NCBI RefSeq assembly: GCF_003003175.1
Contig: NZ_PVTY01000001.1
Location: forward strand, 286,901-350,900
Direction of reading: 5' to 3'
Source of the DNA: Nesterenkonia sandarakina
GTDB lineage: Bacteria > Actinomycetota > Actinomycetes > Actinomycetales > Micrococcaceae
Length of the DNA stretch: 64,000 nucleotides
The translations under genes and the position numbers were made by a program. The notes under the pieces are model-generated. The model was not told the DNA's origin, did no database searches, and worked only from the letters and a program-made list of their open reading frames with translations. Position 1 is the first letter of the stretch. Each line of letters begins with the position of its first letter. Positions 1 to 8,377 of this stretch are shown here, piece after piece.

Positions 1-11
1 GTAGCCAGCGC

Positions 12-938
12 ATGCCACCACGCTATCGGGTGGCACGGACATGGCCCGAGCACCACCCCGCAGGCGACTATTCTGAAGGTGTGGAAACCGCCGAGATACT
101 GATCAGTCGCTTCGGCCCGGTGCTGGCCGCCGCCGTGGAACCCTCGACCCCGGACGGCCCGGCCGCCCCCGCGGATCCCGCGGCTCCGCCGGCAGCCGTG
201 GAACCGGTGGTGGTGCACGCCGAGGTGCTGCACCAGCTGTGCACCGCGGATGGCCTGATGGAGCTCCTGGACTGGAGCCGCCAGGGCCTCGGCGCCGACC
301 CGCTGGCCTGCATGTGGCTCGGCTCGCTGCGCTGGTACCGGCTCATCACCGGGTCCTACCCGGAGAATGCGCCGCAGCCGCCCGCTCGCCGACTCGATGA
401 GCAGCTTCAGCGGCTGAGCCGCGACGGCGGGCTCGCGGTGCAGGTCGGAACCGGCGCGACGAGCCTGCGTGGACTCAGCCAGGGGCAGATGTCATATCCC
501 AGCGCCCCCGCGCAGCCAGAGTCCACCGATGCCGCGGCGCTGCTCCGCGCGGTGCCGGTCGGCCTGGCCCCTTATATCGACGCCTCGATGCGGCGAGCCT
601 GGGCCCGCCAGACCATGGCGCTCACGCACGGGCACGCGGACCTGAGCCAGAAGGCCGAGGACCTCGCTGACCTCGTGCACCTGCTCGCCAGCGGCGCACC
701 CGCAGATGCGCTGCCCGAGGCGGCGCTCGCGCAGCAGGAGCGGATCACCACCGGGCTCGACGACGACGTCGCCGCGATCCTGGACCGACAGCTGCGCGCC
801 GCGGCAGGAGCCTCGCCCGCTCCCCAGCCCGCGCCCTCGAGCGGCCCCGCCGCCGACTCCGGGCGGGAGAGCCGACGCGTCTATGGCGTGATCGGCGCGC
901 TGGCCCAGGACTGGGAAGAGGTCACCCGCGCGCGCTGA
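12..938 (+). CDS. ADP-ribosylglycohydrolase-like protein, probably non-catalytic
   Basis: The protein (308 aa from the first ATG) follows the fold of the ADP-ribosylglycohydrolase family: a GLMELLDWSRQGLGAD-like helix near residue 80, LLRAVPVGLAPYI near residue 180 and an ALTHGHADL helix near residue 203. The family removes ADP-ribose from proteins or dinitrogenase reductase with a dinuclear magnesium site. Here the usual acidic metal ligands are missing: the early TExTQ motif reads CTADG and no GGDTDT motif follows. The reading frame is open to the left edge, so the true N-terminus may lie outside the window. It converges on the exonuclease gene and overlaps its 3' end by 17 bp. Family assignment is moderate; loss of catalysis is inferred from the missing ligands. 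Confidence 0.5.
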   Translation: MPPRYRVARTWPEHHPAGDYSEGVETAEILISRFGPVLAAAVEPSTPDGPAAPADPAAPPAAVEPVVVHAEVLHQLCTADGLMELLDWSRQGLGADPLACMWLGSLRWYRLITGSYPENAPQPPARRLDEQLQRLSRDGGLAVQVGTGATSLRGLSQGQMSYPSAPAQPESTDAAALLRAVPVGLAPYIDASMRRAWARQTMALTHGHADLSQKAEDLADLVHLLASGAPADALPEAALAQQERITTGLDDDVAAILDRQLRAAAGASPAPQPAPSSGPAADSGRESRRVYGVIGALAQDWEEVTRAR

Positions 939-2013
939 GCGGCGGCGCCTCCCCGGATCCGGCCGCGGCCGGGCCGCTGACCGGCCAGCGGGAGCCGAGC
1001 AGGGCGCGGAACTCCTCCTCGGCGATGAGTCGCAGTGGCTGGCCCTCGCGCTGCCGGCGCAGCGCGTCGCGCGCCTTGCTGCTGCGCAGCGGGAAGGACT
1101 GCTCCGGCTCGCTGAGCTCCCAGGGTTCGAATCCGTCCCCCACCACCAGCAGCGTCGTGCCTGCCGTGACCCGGGAGGCCGTGCCGGCGCCCAGGGCGGC
1201 GACCAGCTCCTTGGCCTCGGCGCGCGGGATCGAGAGATTCCCGGTGAAGGCCAGCTGCTGGGCGAAGAGCGGATGCGACGGGTCGGCCACGGACGACGGC
1301 GGAAGGTTCTTGCCCTCGTCCTGCCAGCGCATGAGATCCGGCATGTGCCGCGGCTCCGGCGCGGGAAGTCGGGCGTCGAAGAGGTGGGCCATGGTGCGCA
1401 CCTGGCGGGTCGCCCGCGACTCCCTGGTCCGCGGAGCCTGCCAGGACTCCATGGTGCGCGGCGCGATCCCGCTCTCCTGGAACAGCCGCTGGGTGGGTCC
1501 CACGGCGCGTCGGGCGGCGATGTCGCAGACCACGGCGGCCGAGGCGCGAGCATCATCGAGGGCGTAGTGGTGCTGGGTGAGGTTGTAGCCGGCCTCAGCG
1601 GCAGCCTTGGGCAGCGCATGCGAGGGAAGCTGATAGTTCGCTCGCGAGAGCCGCACCGAGCACAGGCAGCTCAGCCCCGGGGAGTCGAGCCCGCTGACCT
1701 CCAGCGCGGATTCGAAGACCTCGATGTCGAAGCCGGCGTTGTGCGCCACGAGCACGTCGTCGCCGATGAAGCGGTGGATCTCCGCGAAGAGCTCCCCGAA
1801 GCGCGGCGCCTGCGCCACCGCCTCAGCGGTGATCCCATGGATGGCGACGTTGTGCGGATCGAACCGGTCGAAGCCCTCCGGGGGCCGCATCGCCGAGTAG
1901 TAGGTGTCGACCTCTTCGCCGTCGCGGACCTTGACCAGCCCGATGGCGCAGGGTGAGCCGCGGAACCCGTTGGCGGTCTCGAAGTCCACGACCGTGAAGT
2001 TCAGGCCCTTCAC
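922..2013 (-). CDS. DEDDh 3'-5' exonuclease with C-terminal BRCT domain
   Basis: The N-terminal 170 residues are a DnaQ-type exonuclease: ExoI motif VDFET (D10, E12), ExoII HNAGFD at 91-96, and ExoIII with H148/H149 and D153. These acidic residues bind two metal ions and excise nucleotides from 3' ends. Residues about 245-345 form a BRCT-like domain (AFTGNLSIPRAEAKELV, then LLVVGDGFE), as found in NAD-dependent ligases. The same arrangement is common in actinobacterial 'exonuclease domain-containing' proteins of unknown repair role. Its start overlaps the end of rdgB by 4 bp, so it is the last gene of the clpS operon. Its substrate cannot be read from the sequence. Confidence 0.85.
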   Translation of the reverse strand: MKGLNFTVVDFETANGFRGSPCAIGLVKVRDGEEVDTYYSAMRPPEGFDRFDPHNVAIHGITAEAVAQAPRFGELFAEIHRFIGDDVLVAHNAGFDIEVFESALEVSGLDSPGLSCLCSVRLSRANYQLPSHALPKAAAEAGYNLTQHHYALDDARASAAVVCDIAARRAVGPTQRLFQESGIAPRTMESWQAPRTRESRATRQVRTMAHLFDARLPAPEPRHMPDLMRWQDEGKNLPPSSVADPSHPLFAQQLAFTGNLSIPRAEAKELVAALGAGTASRVTAGTTLLVVGDGFEPWELSEPEQSFPLRSSKARDALRRQREGQPLRLIAEEEFRALLGSRWPVSGPAAAGSGEAPPLSARG

Positions 2014-2648
2014 GTCGCCAGCGCCTCCACGACGTGCCCACGCAGGGCCGCGAACGCCTGGCCGCGGTGGGAGATCGCGTTCTTCTCCTGCATCGAGAGC
2101 TCCGCGGTGCTGCGGGTCTCCCCCACCGGCTGCAGGATCGGGTCGTAGCCGAAGCCGCCGAGCCCCTGCGGCTCGCGCAGCAGCGTGCCCTGGAGGCGTC
2201 CGGTGGTGGTGGCCTCGTGGATCGATCGGCCATCGGCGTCGGGGATCACCAGGGAGGCCACGCAGACGAAGGCCGCACCCCGGTGCGCCGGGGCGATGTC
2301 GGCGAGCTGTTCCAGCAGCAGCGACAGATTCGCCTCGTCGGAGGCTCGAGCGCCGGCCCAGCGGGCGGAGAAGATGCCCGGCGCCCCGCCCAGGACGTCC
2401 ACGGCGAGCCCGGAGTCATCGGCCACGGCGGGCAGTCCGGTCTCAGCGGCCACCGCGCGTGCCTTGATCAGCGAGTTCTCCTCGAAGGTGAGGCCCGTCT
2501 CCGGGACCTCGGCGCACCCCGCCGTCGCCGCGTCGATCACCGCGGTCTCGAGATCGAGGTCGCGCAGCTCCGGGCTGGAGCCGAGCAGGGCCCGGAATTC
2601 GCGGAGCTTGCCCGGATTGCGGGTGGCCAGAACGATCTTCGGGGTCAC
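2010..2648 (-). CDS. rdgB: XTP/dITP diphosphatase (house-cleaning NTPase)
   Basis: This is the RdgB/HAM1 family enzyme that hydrolyses dITP, XTP and ITP to monophosphates and so keeps deaminated purines out of DNA. Visible motifs are TRNPGK at residues 9-14, [26 protein letters not shown] and the closing SHRGQAF loop. I place the start at GTG 2648, which gives 212 aa, the usual family length. That GTG overlaps the rph stop as GTGA, so translation is coupled. A longer reading frame runs upstream, but its extra residues are only rph read in another frame. Confidence 0.93.
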   Translation of the reverse strand: MTPKIVLATRNPGKLREFRALLGSSPELRDLDLETAVIDAATAGCAEVPETGLTFEENSLIKARAVAAETGLPAVADDSGLAVDVLGGAPGIFSARWAGARASDEANLSLLLEQLADIAPAHRGAAFVCVASLVIPDADGRSIHEATTTGRLQGTLLREPQGLGGFGYDPILQPVGETRSTAELSMQEKNAISHRGQAFAALRGHVVEALAT

Positions 2649-3385
2649 TGGGCCAGCGCCTCCCGCTGCAGCTGAGCCAGCGTGTTGGTCCCGCCCAGCG
2701 CGAGATCGAGCAGGCGGTCCAGCTCCGCGCGGTTGAACGGGGATCCCTCGGCGGTGCCCTGGATCTCCACGAAGTCCCCGGCGCCGGTGACCACGACGTT
2801 CATATCGGTCCCGGCGGTCGAGTCCTCCGAGTAGGGCAGATCCAGCACAGCTTCGCCGTTCGGGAGCACCCCGACCGAGATCGCCGCGACGGAGTCCTTG
2901 AGCACTTCGGCGCGCTTGGCCACATGGCCCTGCCGGCGCGCCCATTCCACCGCGTCGGCCAGCGCCACGAAGGCGCCGGTGATCGCGGCGGTGCGGGTGC
3001 CGCCGTCGGCCTGGAGCACGTCGCAGTCCAGGGTGATCATGTTCTCGCCCAGGGCCTTGGTGTCCACGACCGCCCGCAGCGAGCGGCCGATGAGCCGGGA
3101 GATCTCGTGGGTGCGCCCGCCGATCTTCCCCTTCACGGATTCGCGTCCGGAGCGGGTGTTCGTGGCGCGGGGCAGCATCGCGTACTCGGCGGTGACCCAG
3201 CCTTCGCCCCGGCCCTTGAGCCAGCGCGGCACGTTGGATTCGAAGGAGGCCGTGCACAGCACCCGGGTGCCGCCGAACTCGATCAGCGCCGATCCTTCGG
3301 CGTGGGCGTTCCAGTTCCGAGTGATGGTGACCGGGCGCAGCTCATCGGCTGCGCGTCCGTCGGTCCGCAGGGTGGTGGTGGTCAC
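2645..3385 (-). CDS. rph: Ribonuclease PH
   Basis: A phosphorolytic 3'-5' exoribonuclease that trims the 3' ends of tRNA precursors. At 246 aa it has family length, with the conserved [20 protein letters not shown] segment (residues 74-93), [20 protein letters not shown] and the C-terminal [11 protein letters not shown] motif. It overlaps the MBL-fold hydrolase upstream by ATGA and rdgB downstream by GTGA. An rph-rdgB pair is frequent in bacteria and couples RNA 3' processing to nucleotide-pool cleaning. Confidence 0.96.
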   Translation of the reverse strand: MTTTTLRTDGRAADELRPVTITRNWNAHAEGSALIEFGGTRVLCTASFESNVPRWLKGRGEGWVTAEYAMLPRATNTRSGRESVKGKIGGRTHEISRLIGRSLRAVVDTKALGENMITLDCDVLQADGGTRTAAITGAFVALADAVEWARRQGHVAKRAEVLKDSVAAISVGVLPNGEAVLDLPYSEDSTAGTDMNVVVTGAGDFVEIQGTAEGSPFNRAELDRLLDLALGGTNTLAQLQREALAQ

Positions 3386-4215
3386 TGCTCACTCTCTCCG
3401 TGGTGGTTGGTCGTGCTGGCGCCGATCTCATAGGTGACACCGGCGACGGCGACCGCGAGGTCGCCTGCGTACTGTTCTCGCGCCTTGGCGAGCAGGACCC
3501 GCTGGGAGGTCCAGACCGGGATGTGGGTCAGCAGCAGCCGTCCCACCCCCGCGGATCGCGCCATGACCCCGGCGCGGTGGCCGTTGAGGTGCACGCCCTC
3601 GATGTGGTCGTCGCGACCGTCCTCGAACGCGGCCTCGCAGAGGAAGACGTCGGCGTCCTGGGCGGCTTCGATGAGCCCGTCGCAGGCGTCGGTGTCCCCG
3701 GAATAGGTCAGCGTGTGCGGCTTGCCGTCGGCCGAGGCCTCGGCGGCGATGTCGATGCGCAGCGCGTAGGCCTCCTCGATCGGGTGGCGCACCGGCACCG
3801 GGGTGATCGTGAACGGTCCGATGGTCTCGGACTGCCGAGGCTGCCAGGTCTTGAAGTCGAAGTCCGGGTGCATCCCGGGGTTGGGGTCCATCCCGTAGGC
3901 GCTGGCGATCCGTTGGTCGGCGGTGGAGGGTCCGTAGACGGGCACGTGCTGGCCGGGCCAGCCGCCGGGCCGCCAGCGGATGGCCACGTGGAGTCCGCAG
4001 AGGTCCATGTAGTGGTCCGGGTGCAGGTGGGAGAGGCACACGGCGTCGATGTCCTCCAGCGCGAGATGCTGTTGCAGCTTGCCCAGGGCGCCATTGCCCA
4101 GATCCACGACGACGCGCCAGGTCCGGCCCTGGTATCGGGCGGTCAGCAGGTAGCACGACGCCGGGGACTCCGGGCCGGGGAAGGACCCGCTGCACCCGAT
4201 GATGGTGAGTTTCAT
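3382..4215 (-). CDS. MBL-fold metallohydrolase (RNase Z-like)
   Basis: A metallo-beta-lactamase-fold hydrolase with the zinc motif HLHPDH (H63, H65, D67, H68), a later SGDTDAC metal-bridging aspartate, and a C-terminal LLLTHIPVW histidine. The architecture resembles RNase Z/ElaC and the cyclic-nucleotide phosphodiesterase-like proteins that sit next to rph in actinobacteria. A role in tRNA 3' processing is plausible from the rph neighbour but unproven. The start is preceded by GGGGAG and lies 18 bp after the murI stop. Confidence 0.85.
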   Translation of the reverse strand: MKLTIIGCSGSFPGPESPASCYLLTARYQGRTWRVVVDLGNGALGKLQQHLALEDIDAVCLSHLHPDHYMDLCGLHVAIRWRPGGWPGQHVPVYGPSTADQRIASAYGMDPNPGMHPDFDFKTWQPRQSETIGPFTITPVPVRHPIEEAYALRIDIAAEASADGKPHTLTYSGDTDACDGLIEAAQDADVFLCEAAFEDGRDDHIEGVHLNGHRAGVMARSAGVGRLLLTHIPVWTSQRVLLAKAREQYAGDLAVAVAGVTYEIGASTTNHHGESEQ

Positions 4216-4233
4216 ATGGTGCGTTGCTCCCCT

Positions 4234-5136
4234 TCAGTCATCCTGCGCTCCGGCCAGCATAGCGGGAGAGATGCGTCGGATCACGCCGGTGGGATAGGTC
4301 TCCCGCACATGATCCACCTGACGCACCGCGACCACCTCGGGGCCGAGGAAGCGCCGGGCGAGCTGCGCGAACGCCTCGGCGTCACCGGTGGAGAGGAAGG
4401 TATGACCCGCCGGTTCCAGGGTCCCGGGAAGGTCGACGGCGTGCGGGCGCTGGAGGTCCTGGCGGGTCAGCGCGCGGTAGAGATCCTTGGCGGTCTCCTC
4501 GGCAGAGGACACGAGCGTGACCTCCTCACCCATCACGAAGGAGATCACGCCGGTGAGCAGTGGGTAGTGCGTGCAGCCGAGCACGAGGGTGTCCACGCCG
4601 GCTGCCTTCAGCGGCGCCAGATACTCCTCGGCGGCGCCGAGCAGCTCCGCACCGGTGGTGACTCCGCGTTCGACGAACTCGACGAACCGGGGACAGGCGG
4701 CGGTGGTGATCTGCAGGGCGGGCGCGGCGGCGAAGGTGTCCTCGTAGGCGCCCGAGCTCACGGTCGCCGAGGTGCCGATGACCCCGATGCGACCGTTGCG
4801 GGTGGCCGAGACGGCGCGGCGCACCGCGGGCTGGATGACTTCGATCACCGGGATGCCGTGGCGATCGGTATAGCGTTCGCGGGCGTCGCGCAGCACGGCG
4901 GCGGAGGCGGAGTTGCACGCGATGACCAGGGCCTTGACGCCGGAGTCGACGAGTTCGTCCATCACCCCCAGGGCGTGGGCGCGGACCCGGGCGATGGGCA
5001 GCGGCCCATAGGGTCCGTGGGCCGTGTCACCGAGATAGGTGATCAGCTCTCCGGGCAGCTGGTCCAGGACGGCGCGGGCCACGGTGAGCCCGCCGACCCC
5101 GGAGTCGAAGATCCCGACCGGAGCGGCGGCGTTCAT
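4234..5136 (-). CDS. murI: Glutamate racemase
   Basis: Converts L-glutamate to D-glutamate for peptidoglycan. The protein (300 aa) has the N-terminal [12 protein letters not shown] loop (D11, S12), the first catalytic cysteine in ACNSASAA (C74) and the second in GCTHYPLL (C188, followed by H190). These are the two acid/base cysteines of the cofactor-independent racemase. It overlaps the DUF2017 gene by ATGA and belongs to the clpS operon. Confidence 0.96.
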   Translation of the reverse strand: MNAAAPVGIFDSGVGGLTVARAVLDQLPGELITYLGDTAHGPYGPLPIARVRAHALGVMDELVDSGVKALVIACNSASAAVLRDARERYTDRHGIPVIEVIQPAVRRAVSATRNGRIGVIGTSATVSSGAYEDTFAAAPALQITTAACPRFVEFVERGVTTGAELLGAAEEYLAPLKAAGVDTLVLGCTHYPLLTGVISFVMGEEVTLVSSAEETAKDLYRALTRQDLQRPHAVDLPGTLEPAGHTFLSTGDAEAFAQLARRFLGPEVVAVRQVDHVRETYPTGVIRRISPAMLAGAQDD

Positions 5137-5894
5137 CGAGACGATGTCCCGGCACCGCCACTCGACTCGGGACCTGCATCGCGGGGACCTGAATCACCAG
5201 GCCCTGCATCGCCAGACGCCGTGTCGGCATCCGTGCCGTGCGAATCAGGGCCGTTCGAATCAGCGCCCTCGGCGGCGGTGCCGTGCTCCGGGAGGAACTC
5301 GGTCATCGCGCTGAACAGGGTCTCTTGGAGCCAGGTCATGAAGGTGTAGATCTCCGCCATGAAGGAGTCGGTGTCCTTCGCGCTCGCGCCGACGGCGAGC
5401 TTGTGCACCCGTTCGGCGTCCTCGGCGGTGTTCAGCTGGAGCCGGCTCGCCAGGGTCAGCCGCAGATCATTCAGCGCCCTGCCGAAGACCGGGGCGAGCT
5501 CCTCATCCATGGTGACCGGGGTGCTCTCGAGCAGCATCCGCGCGGTGCGCAGGTCCGCGATCTTCGCGCCGCGCAGCGAGTTCTCACTGAGCCGACGGAA
5601 ATGGCCGGCCTCCTCCGGGTCGGTGGAGGCGTCGGGCAGCAGCCGACGCAGCACGTCATCTTCGGGCGGCTCCAGGGGCTCCTCTCCGCCGAGTCCGGCG
5701 AGCTCCGCGCGGAAGTGCGCGAACGCCGGATCCTCGGCCGCGTTCCTCGACCCGGCGTCGTTCGACGCTGCGTCGTCTTCACGGCTCTCGAGGAGCTCGA
5801 TCACGTCGGCGCAGAGCGAGCTGAGCAGCCGACGCTCATGCTGCTCCAGATCGGCGCGGTATCCCCTGGTGGTGGCGCGGAAAGCTGTCGCCAC
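5133..5894 (-). CDS. DUF2017 family protein
   Basis: A 253-aa actinobacterial protein of unknown function. The core fits DUF2017: an N-terminal [23 protein letters not shown] segment, then [21 protein letters not shown] and a final helix ending MTWLQETLF. The last 45 residues are a low-complexity Asp/Ser/Gly/Pro tail. DUF2017 genes follow clpS in most actinobacteria, as here (3 bp gap), which suggests a link to N-end-rule proteolysis, but no motif states a reaction. Confidence 0.8.
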   Translation of the reverse strand: MATAFRATTRGYRADLEQHERRLLSSLCADVIELLESREDDAASNDAGSRNAAEDPAFAHFRAELAGLGGEEPLEPPEDDVLRRLLPDASTDPEEAGHFRRLSENSLRGAKIADLRTARMLLESTPVTMDEELAPVFGRALNDLRLTLASRLQLNTAEDAERVHKLAVGASAKDTDSFMAEIYTFMTWLQETLFSAMTEFLPEHGTAAEGADSNGPDSHGTDADTASGDAGPGDSGPRDAGPESSGGAGTSSR

Positions 5895-5897
5895 GGG

Positions 5898-6209
5898 TTA
5901 CTCGGCCTCTTCCAGGGTCGCCTGCAGGCCGTACTGGTGCATGGCCGTCACGTCCTGCTCGGCCTTCTCCCGCGGGCCGTGGGCGACCACGGCGCGGCCC
6001 TGCTCATGGACCTGCATCATCAGCTGCTCGGCCCGGGCCTTGGAATGACCGAAGTAGCTGCGGAAGACCCAGCTCACGTAGGTCATCAGATTGACCGGGT
6101 CATTCCAGACGACCACCTGATAGGGGCGGGCCGCGGAGAGGAGCTGGGAGAACTCGGAATCGAGGTCAGTCCCCTCACGGCTGAGCGTGGATCCTTCGGC
6201 TGAACTCAT
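5898..6209 (-). CDS. clpS: ATP-dependent Clp protease adaptor ClpS
   Basis: ClpS binds N-degron substrates and hands them to ClpA/ClpC-ClpP. The 103-aa protein has the diagnostic core YQVVVWNDPVNLMTYV (substrate pocket with the N-D pair), FGHSKARAEQLMMQVHEQGRAVV and the closing GLQATLEEAE. It is first in a seven-gene minus-strand operon. No Shine-Dalgarno sequence precedes ATG 6209. Instead a TAGAAT box ends 7 nt upstream, so the mRNA is probably leaderless. Confidence 0.95.
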   Translation of the reverse strand: MSSAEGSTLSREGTDLDSEFSQLLSAARPYQVVVWNDPVNLMTYVSWVFRSYFGHSKARAEQLMMQVHEQGRAVVAHGPREKAEQDVTAMHQYGLQATLEEAE

Positions 6210-6216
6210 GCTCGGT

Positions 6217-6226
6217 ATTCTACGCT
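6217..6226. promoter_or_regulatory. Back-to-back leaderless -10 elements of clpS (-) and pncB (+)
   Basis: The 23-bp gap between the clpS ATG and the pncB GTG holds two -10 boxes sharing two base pairs. TAGAAT (minus, 6222-6217) lies 7 nt before clpS; TACGCT (plus, 6221-6226) lies 6 nt before pncB. A TTGAGG hexamer on the minus strand (6244-6239) sits 16 nt before the clpS -10 and lies inside pncB. Both transcripts would begin at or next to their start codons. This is prediction from sequence. Confidence 0.6.
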
Positions 6227-6232
6227 GGGGCT

Positions 6233-7630
6233 GTGACTCCTCAATCTGCCTCTGCCCAGGCCCACGCTGCGCGCGCCACCTCCCCCGCCGCTGCCGCCTC
6301 CTCCGCCGAATCGGCCGCGCATGCGCCGTCGCCCTCCACCGCGCTGCTGACCGATCAATATGAGCTCACGATGGTCCAGGCGGCTCTGGCCTCCGGGGCC
6401 GCCGGGCGGCGCTGCGTCTTCGAGGTCTTCACCCGCCATCTTCCCGCCGGGCGGCGCTACGGCGTGGTGGCCGGCACCGGTCGCCTGCTTGAGGGCCTTG
6501 CCGCATTCCGCTTCGGCGCAGCCGAGATCGGCTGGCTGCGCTCTCGCGGCATCGTCGACGAGCCCACGCTGGAGTTTCTCGCCGACTACCGCTTCTCCGG
6601 TGACATCCACGGCTACGCGGAGGGAGAGATCTTCATGCCCGACTCTCCTGTGCTGCGGGTAGAGGCGAGCTTCGCCGAGGCCTGTCTGCTGGAGACCTAT
6701 GTGCTCTCGGTGCTCAACCACGACTCCGCCATCGCCTCCGCGGCCTCGCGGATGACCGTGGCCGCCGGCGACCGGCCCTGCGTGGAGATGGGGTCTCGCC
6801 GCACCCAGGAGTTCAGCGCCGTGGCCTCGGCCCGGGCCGCCGCCGTCGCCGGCTTCACCGCCACCTCAAACCTGGAAGCGGGACGCCGCTGGGGACTGCC
6901 CACCCTGGGCACCGCGGCCCACGCCTTCACGCTGCTCCACGATTCGGAGGAAGAGGCGTTCCAAGCGCAGGTCAGAGCCTTCGGGCCGGGCACCACCCTG
7001 CTGGTGGACACCTACGACGTGGAGACGGCCGTGCGCCGAGCCGCCGCGATCGCCGGACCGGAGCTCGGCGCGGTCCGGCTCGACTCCGGGGACCTGGTGG
7101 AGCAGGCCGGCGAGGTGCGCGCGCTGCTGGATTCGCTGGGCAACACCGGCACCAGGATCATCGTCTCCTCGGACCTCGATGAGCACGCCATCGCTCGGCT
7201 GCAGTCGGCCCCGGTGGACTCCTACGGCGTGGGCACGAAGCTGGTCACCGGCAGCGGCTCCCCGACTGCGGCGATGGTCTACAAGCTGGTCCAGCGCACC
7301 GACGACGACGGCGCCACCGTCGCCGTGGCGAAGAACGCCCCGGGCAAGTCCAGCGTCGGCGGGGTGAAGCATCCGCTGCGCAGCCTGGATGGGTCCGGGC
7401 GGGCCATGGCGGAGCTGATCGGAGTCGGGGCCGCCCCGCAGACCAACGGCCAGCGCACCCGCGAGCTGATGGTGCCGCTGGTCCGGGGAGGCGTGGTCGC
7501 GGAGGAGCATGTCGGGGAGGTCGGCGTGGCCAATGCCCGCCGCCGTCATGCGGCCTCGCTCGCCGAGCTTCCTCCGGCGGCCAAGCGGCTGCAGGACGGC
7601 GACCCGGTGCTGCCCACGATCTTCAGCTGA
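6233..7630 (+). CDS. pncB: Nicotinate phosphoribosyltransferase
   Basis: Makes nicotinate mononucleotide from nicotinate and PRPP, the entry step of NAD salvage. After a 35-residue Ala/Ser-rich N-terminal extension the family core starts at ALLTDQYELTMVQAAL. Other motifs are DTYDVETAVRRA, VRLDSGDL, YGVGTKLVTGSGSPT and the C-terminal LAELPPAAKRL. At 465 aa it is slightly long because of the extension. The start GTG 6233 lies 6 nt after a TACGCT -10 box, so it is probably leaderless. pncA, which makes its substrate, lies 1.8 kb downstream on the same strand. Confidence 0.94.
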   Translation: MTPQSASAQAHAARATSPAAAASSAESAAHAPSPSTALLTDQYELTMVQAALASGAAGRRCVFEVFTRHLPAGRRYGVVAGTGRLLEGLAAFRFGAAEIGWLRSRGIVDEPTLEFLADYRFSGDIHGYAEGEIFMPDSPVLRVEASFAEACLLETYVLSVLNHDSAIASAASRMTVAAGDRPCVEMGSRRTQEFSAVASARAAAVAGFTATSNLEAGRRWGLPTLGTAAHAFTLLHDSEEEAFQAQVRAFGPGTTLLVDTYDVETAVRRAAAIAGPELGAVRLDSGDLVEQAGEVRALLDSLGNTGTRIIVSSDLDEHAIARLQSAPVDSYGVGTKLVTGSGSPTAAMVYKLVQRTDDDGATVAVAKNAPGKSSVGGVKHPLRSLDGSGRAMAELIGVGAAPQTNGQRTRELMVPLVRGGVVAEEHVGEVGVANARRRHAASLAELPPAAKRLQDGDPVLPTIFS

Positions 7631-7706
7631 TCTCCCGCTCGGACTCAGCGAATCGGCCCGCCCGGTCCGCCGCCTCGTCTGCTCCGCGGTCCTCTTCCTG
7701 GCCCGC

Positions 7707-8300
7707 TCAGCCGTCCTCGGCCTGGTCGACTCGGTAGGCCGCGTGCACTGCCGCGTGGTCTTCGGCGTGGGTGTTCACGGCGGCGTCGTCGAGGATGCAG
7801 ATCACCTCGGCGTCCTCCGGGCCGACCGCGCTGAGACCGTGCGGACGCAGCGTGTCGAACTCGGCGGCCTCCCCCGCCTGGAGCAGGATCTCCTCCTCGC
7901 CGAGCTGCAGCCGCAGGCGGCCGGAGAGCACATAGAGCCACTCGTATCCGTCGTGGCTGCCGAGTTCGGTGATCGGCGGGCGCGGCACATATCTGATCTT
8001 GTAGGTGTGCACCGGTGAGCTCTCCGGGGAGAGCGGCTGCACCAGCATGCCGTTGCGCTCCCAGGCGTCGCGCTGCACCCGCGGATCCGGGCTCGAGGAC
8101 ACGAGCAGCTCGTCCACGGTGATGCCCAGGCAGCGGGTGATCGGCAGCAGCAGCTCCAGGCTCGCCTGACGCTTCCCCGACTCCAGCCGGGACAGCGTGC
8201 TCGGCGAGATCCCGGCGCCGCGGGCGAGTCGATCCAGCGTCCATCCCCGGGCGGTGCGCGCGGATCGCAGGCGCAGCCCCAGCTGGGCGAGTTCTTCCAT
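7707..8300 (-). CDS. XRE-family regulator with cupin sensor domain
   Basis: An N-terminal helix-turn-helix (LRSARTARGWTLDRLARGAG, then SPSTLSRLESGKRQAS) is followed by a C-terminal cupin barrel (ELGSHDGYEWLYVLSGRLRL ... LQAGEAAEFDTLRPHGL). This class usually senses a small ligand or metal and represses a neighbouring enzyme gene. I use ATG 8300 (197 aa) rather than an upstream ATG, because a TTGCTG-17-CAGACT promoter ends 7 nt before it. It is divergent from the flavoprotein gene at 8378, its likely target, and converges on pncB. Confidence 0.85.
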   Translation of the reverse strand: MEELAQLGLRLRSARTARGWTLDRLARGAGISPSTLSRLESGKRQASLELLLPITRCLGITVDELLVSSSPDPRVQRDAWERNGMLVQPLSPESSPVHTYKIRYVPRPPITELGSHDGYEWLYVLSGRLRLQLGEEEILLQAGEAAEFDTLRPHGLSAVGPEDAEVICILDDAAVNTHAEDHAAVHAAYRVDQAEDG

Positions 8301-8307
8301 AGGAGAC

Positions 8308-8337
8308 AGTCTGCCGACTTCTTGCCATTTCAGCAAG
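8308..8337 (-). promoter_or_regulatory. Promoter and CTTGC/GCAAG operator of the XRE-cupin gene
   Basis: On the minus strand TTGCTG (8336-8331) and CAGACT (8313-8308) are separated by exactly 17 nt, and the ATG follows 7 nt after the -10. A dyad CTTGC-N7-GCAAG (8321-8337) covers the -35 box, where a repressor would block transcription. It lies about 30 bp behind the divergent oxidoreductase promoter, so it could control both genes. Confidence 0.55.
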
Positions 8338-8365
8338 ACGTCTTTCACGGCGGCATCCAGCGGCG

Positions 8366-8371
8366 CATGCT
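8366..8371 (+). promoter_or_regulatory. Candidate leaderless -10 of the flavoprotein gene
   Basis: CATGCT ends 6 nt before ATG 8378, the spacing seen at other leaderless genes here. A TTTCAC hexamer lies 17 nt upstream (8343-8348). The first base deviates from TAnnnT, and a GGAG lies too close to the ATG to be a normal ribosome binding site. Confidence 0.4.
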
Positions 8372-8377
8372 GGAGCC

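Noticed and set aside
3400..5349. A 649-codon plus-strand frame opposite the MBL hydrolase and murI
   Set aside because: Both opposite genes have intact catalytic motifs; this frame is low-complexity shadow.
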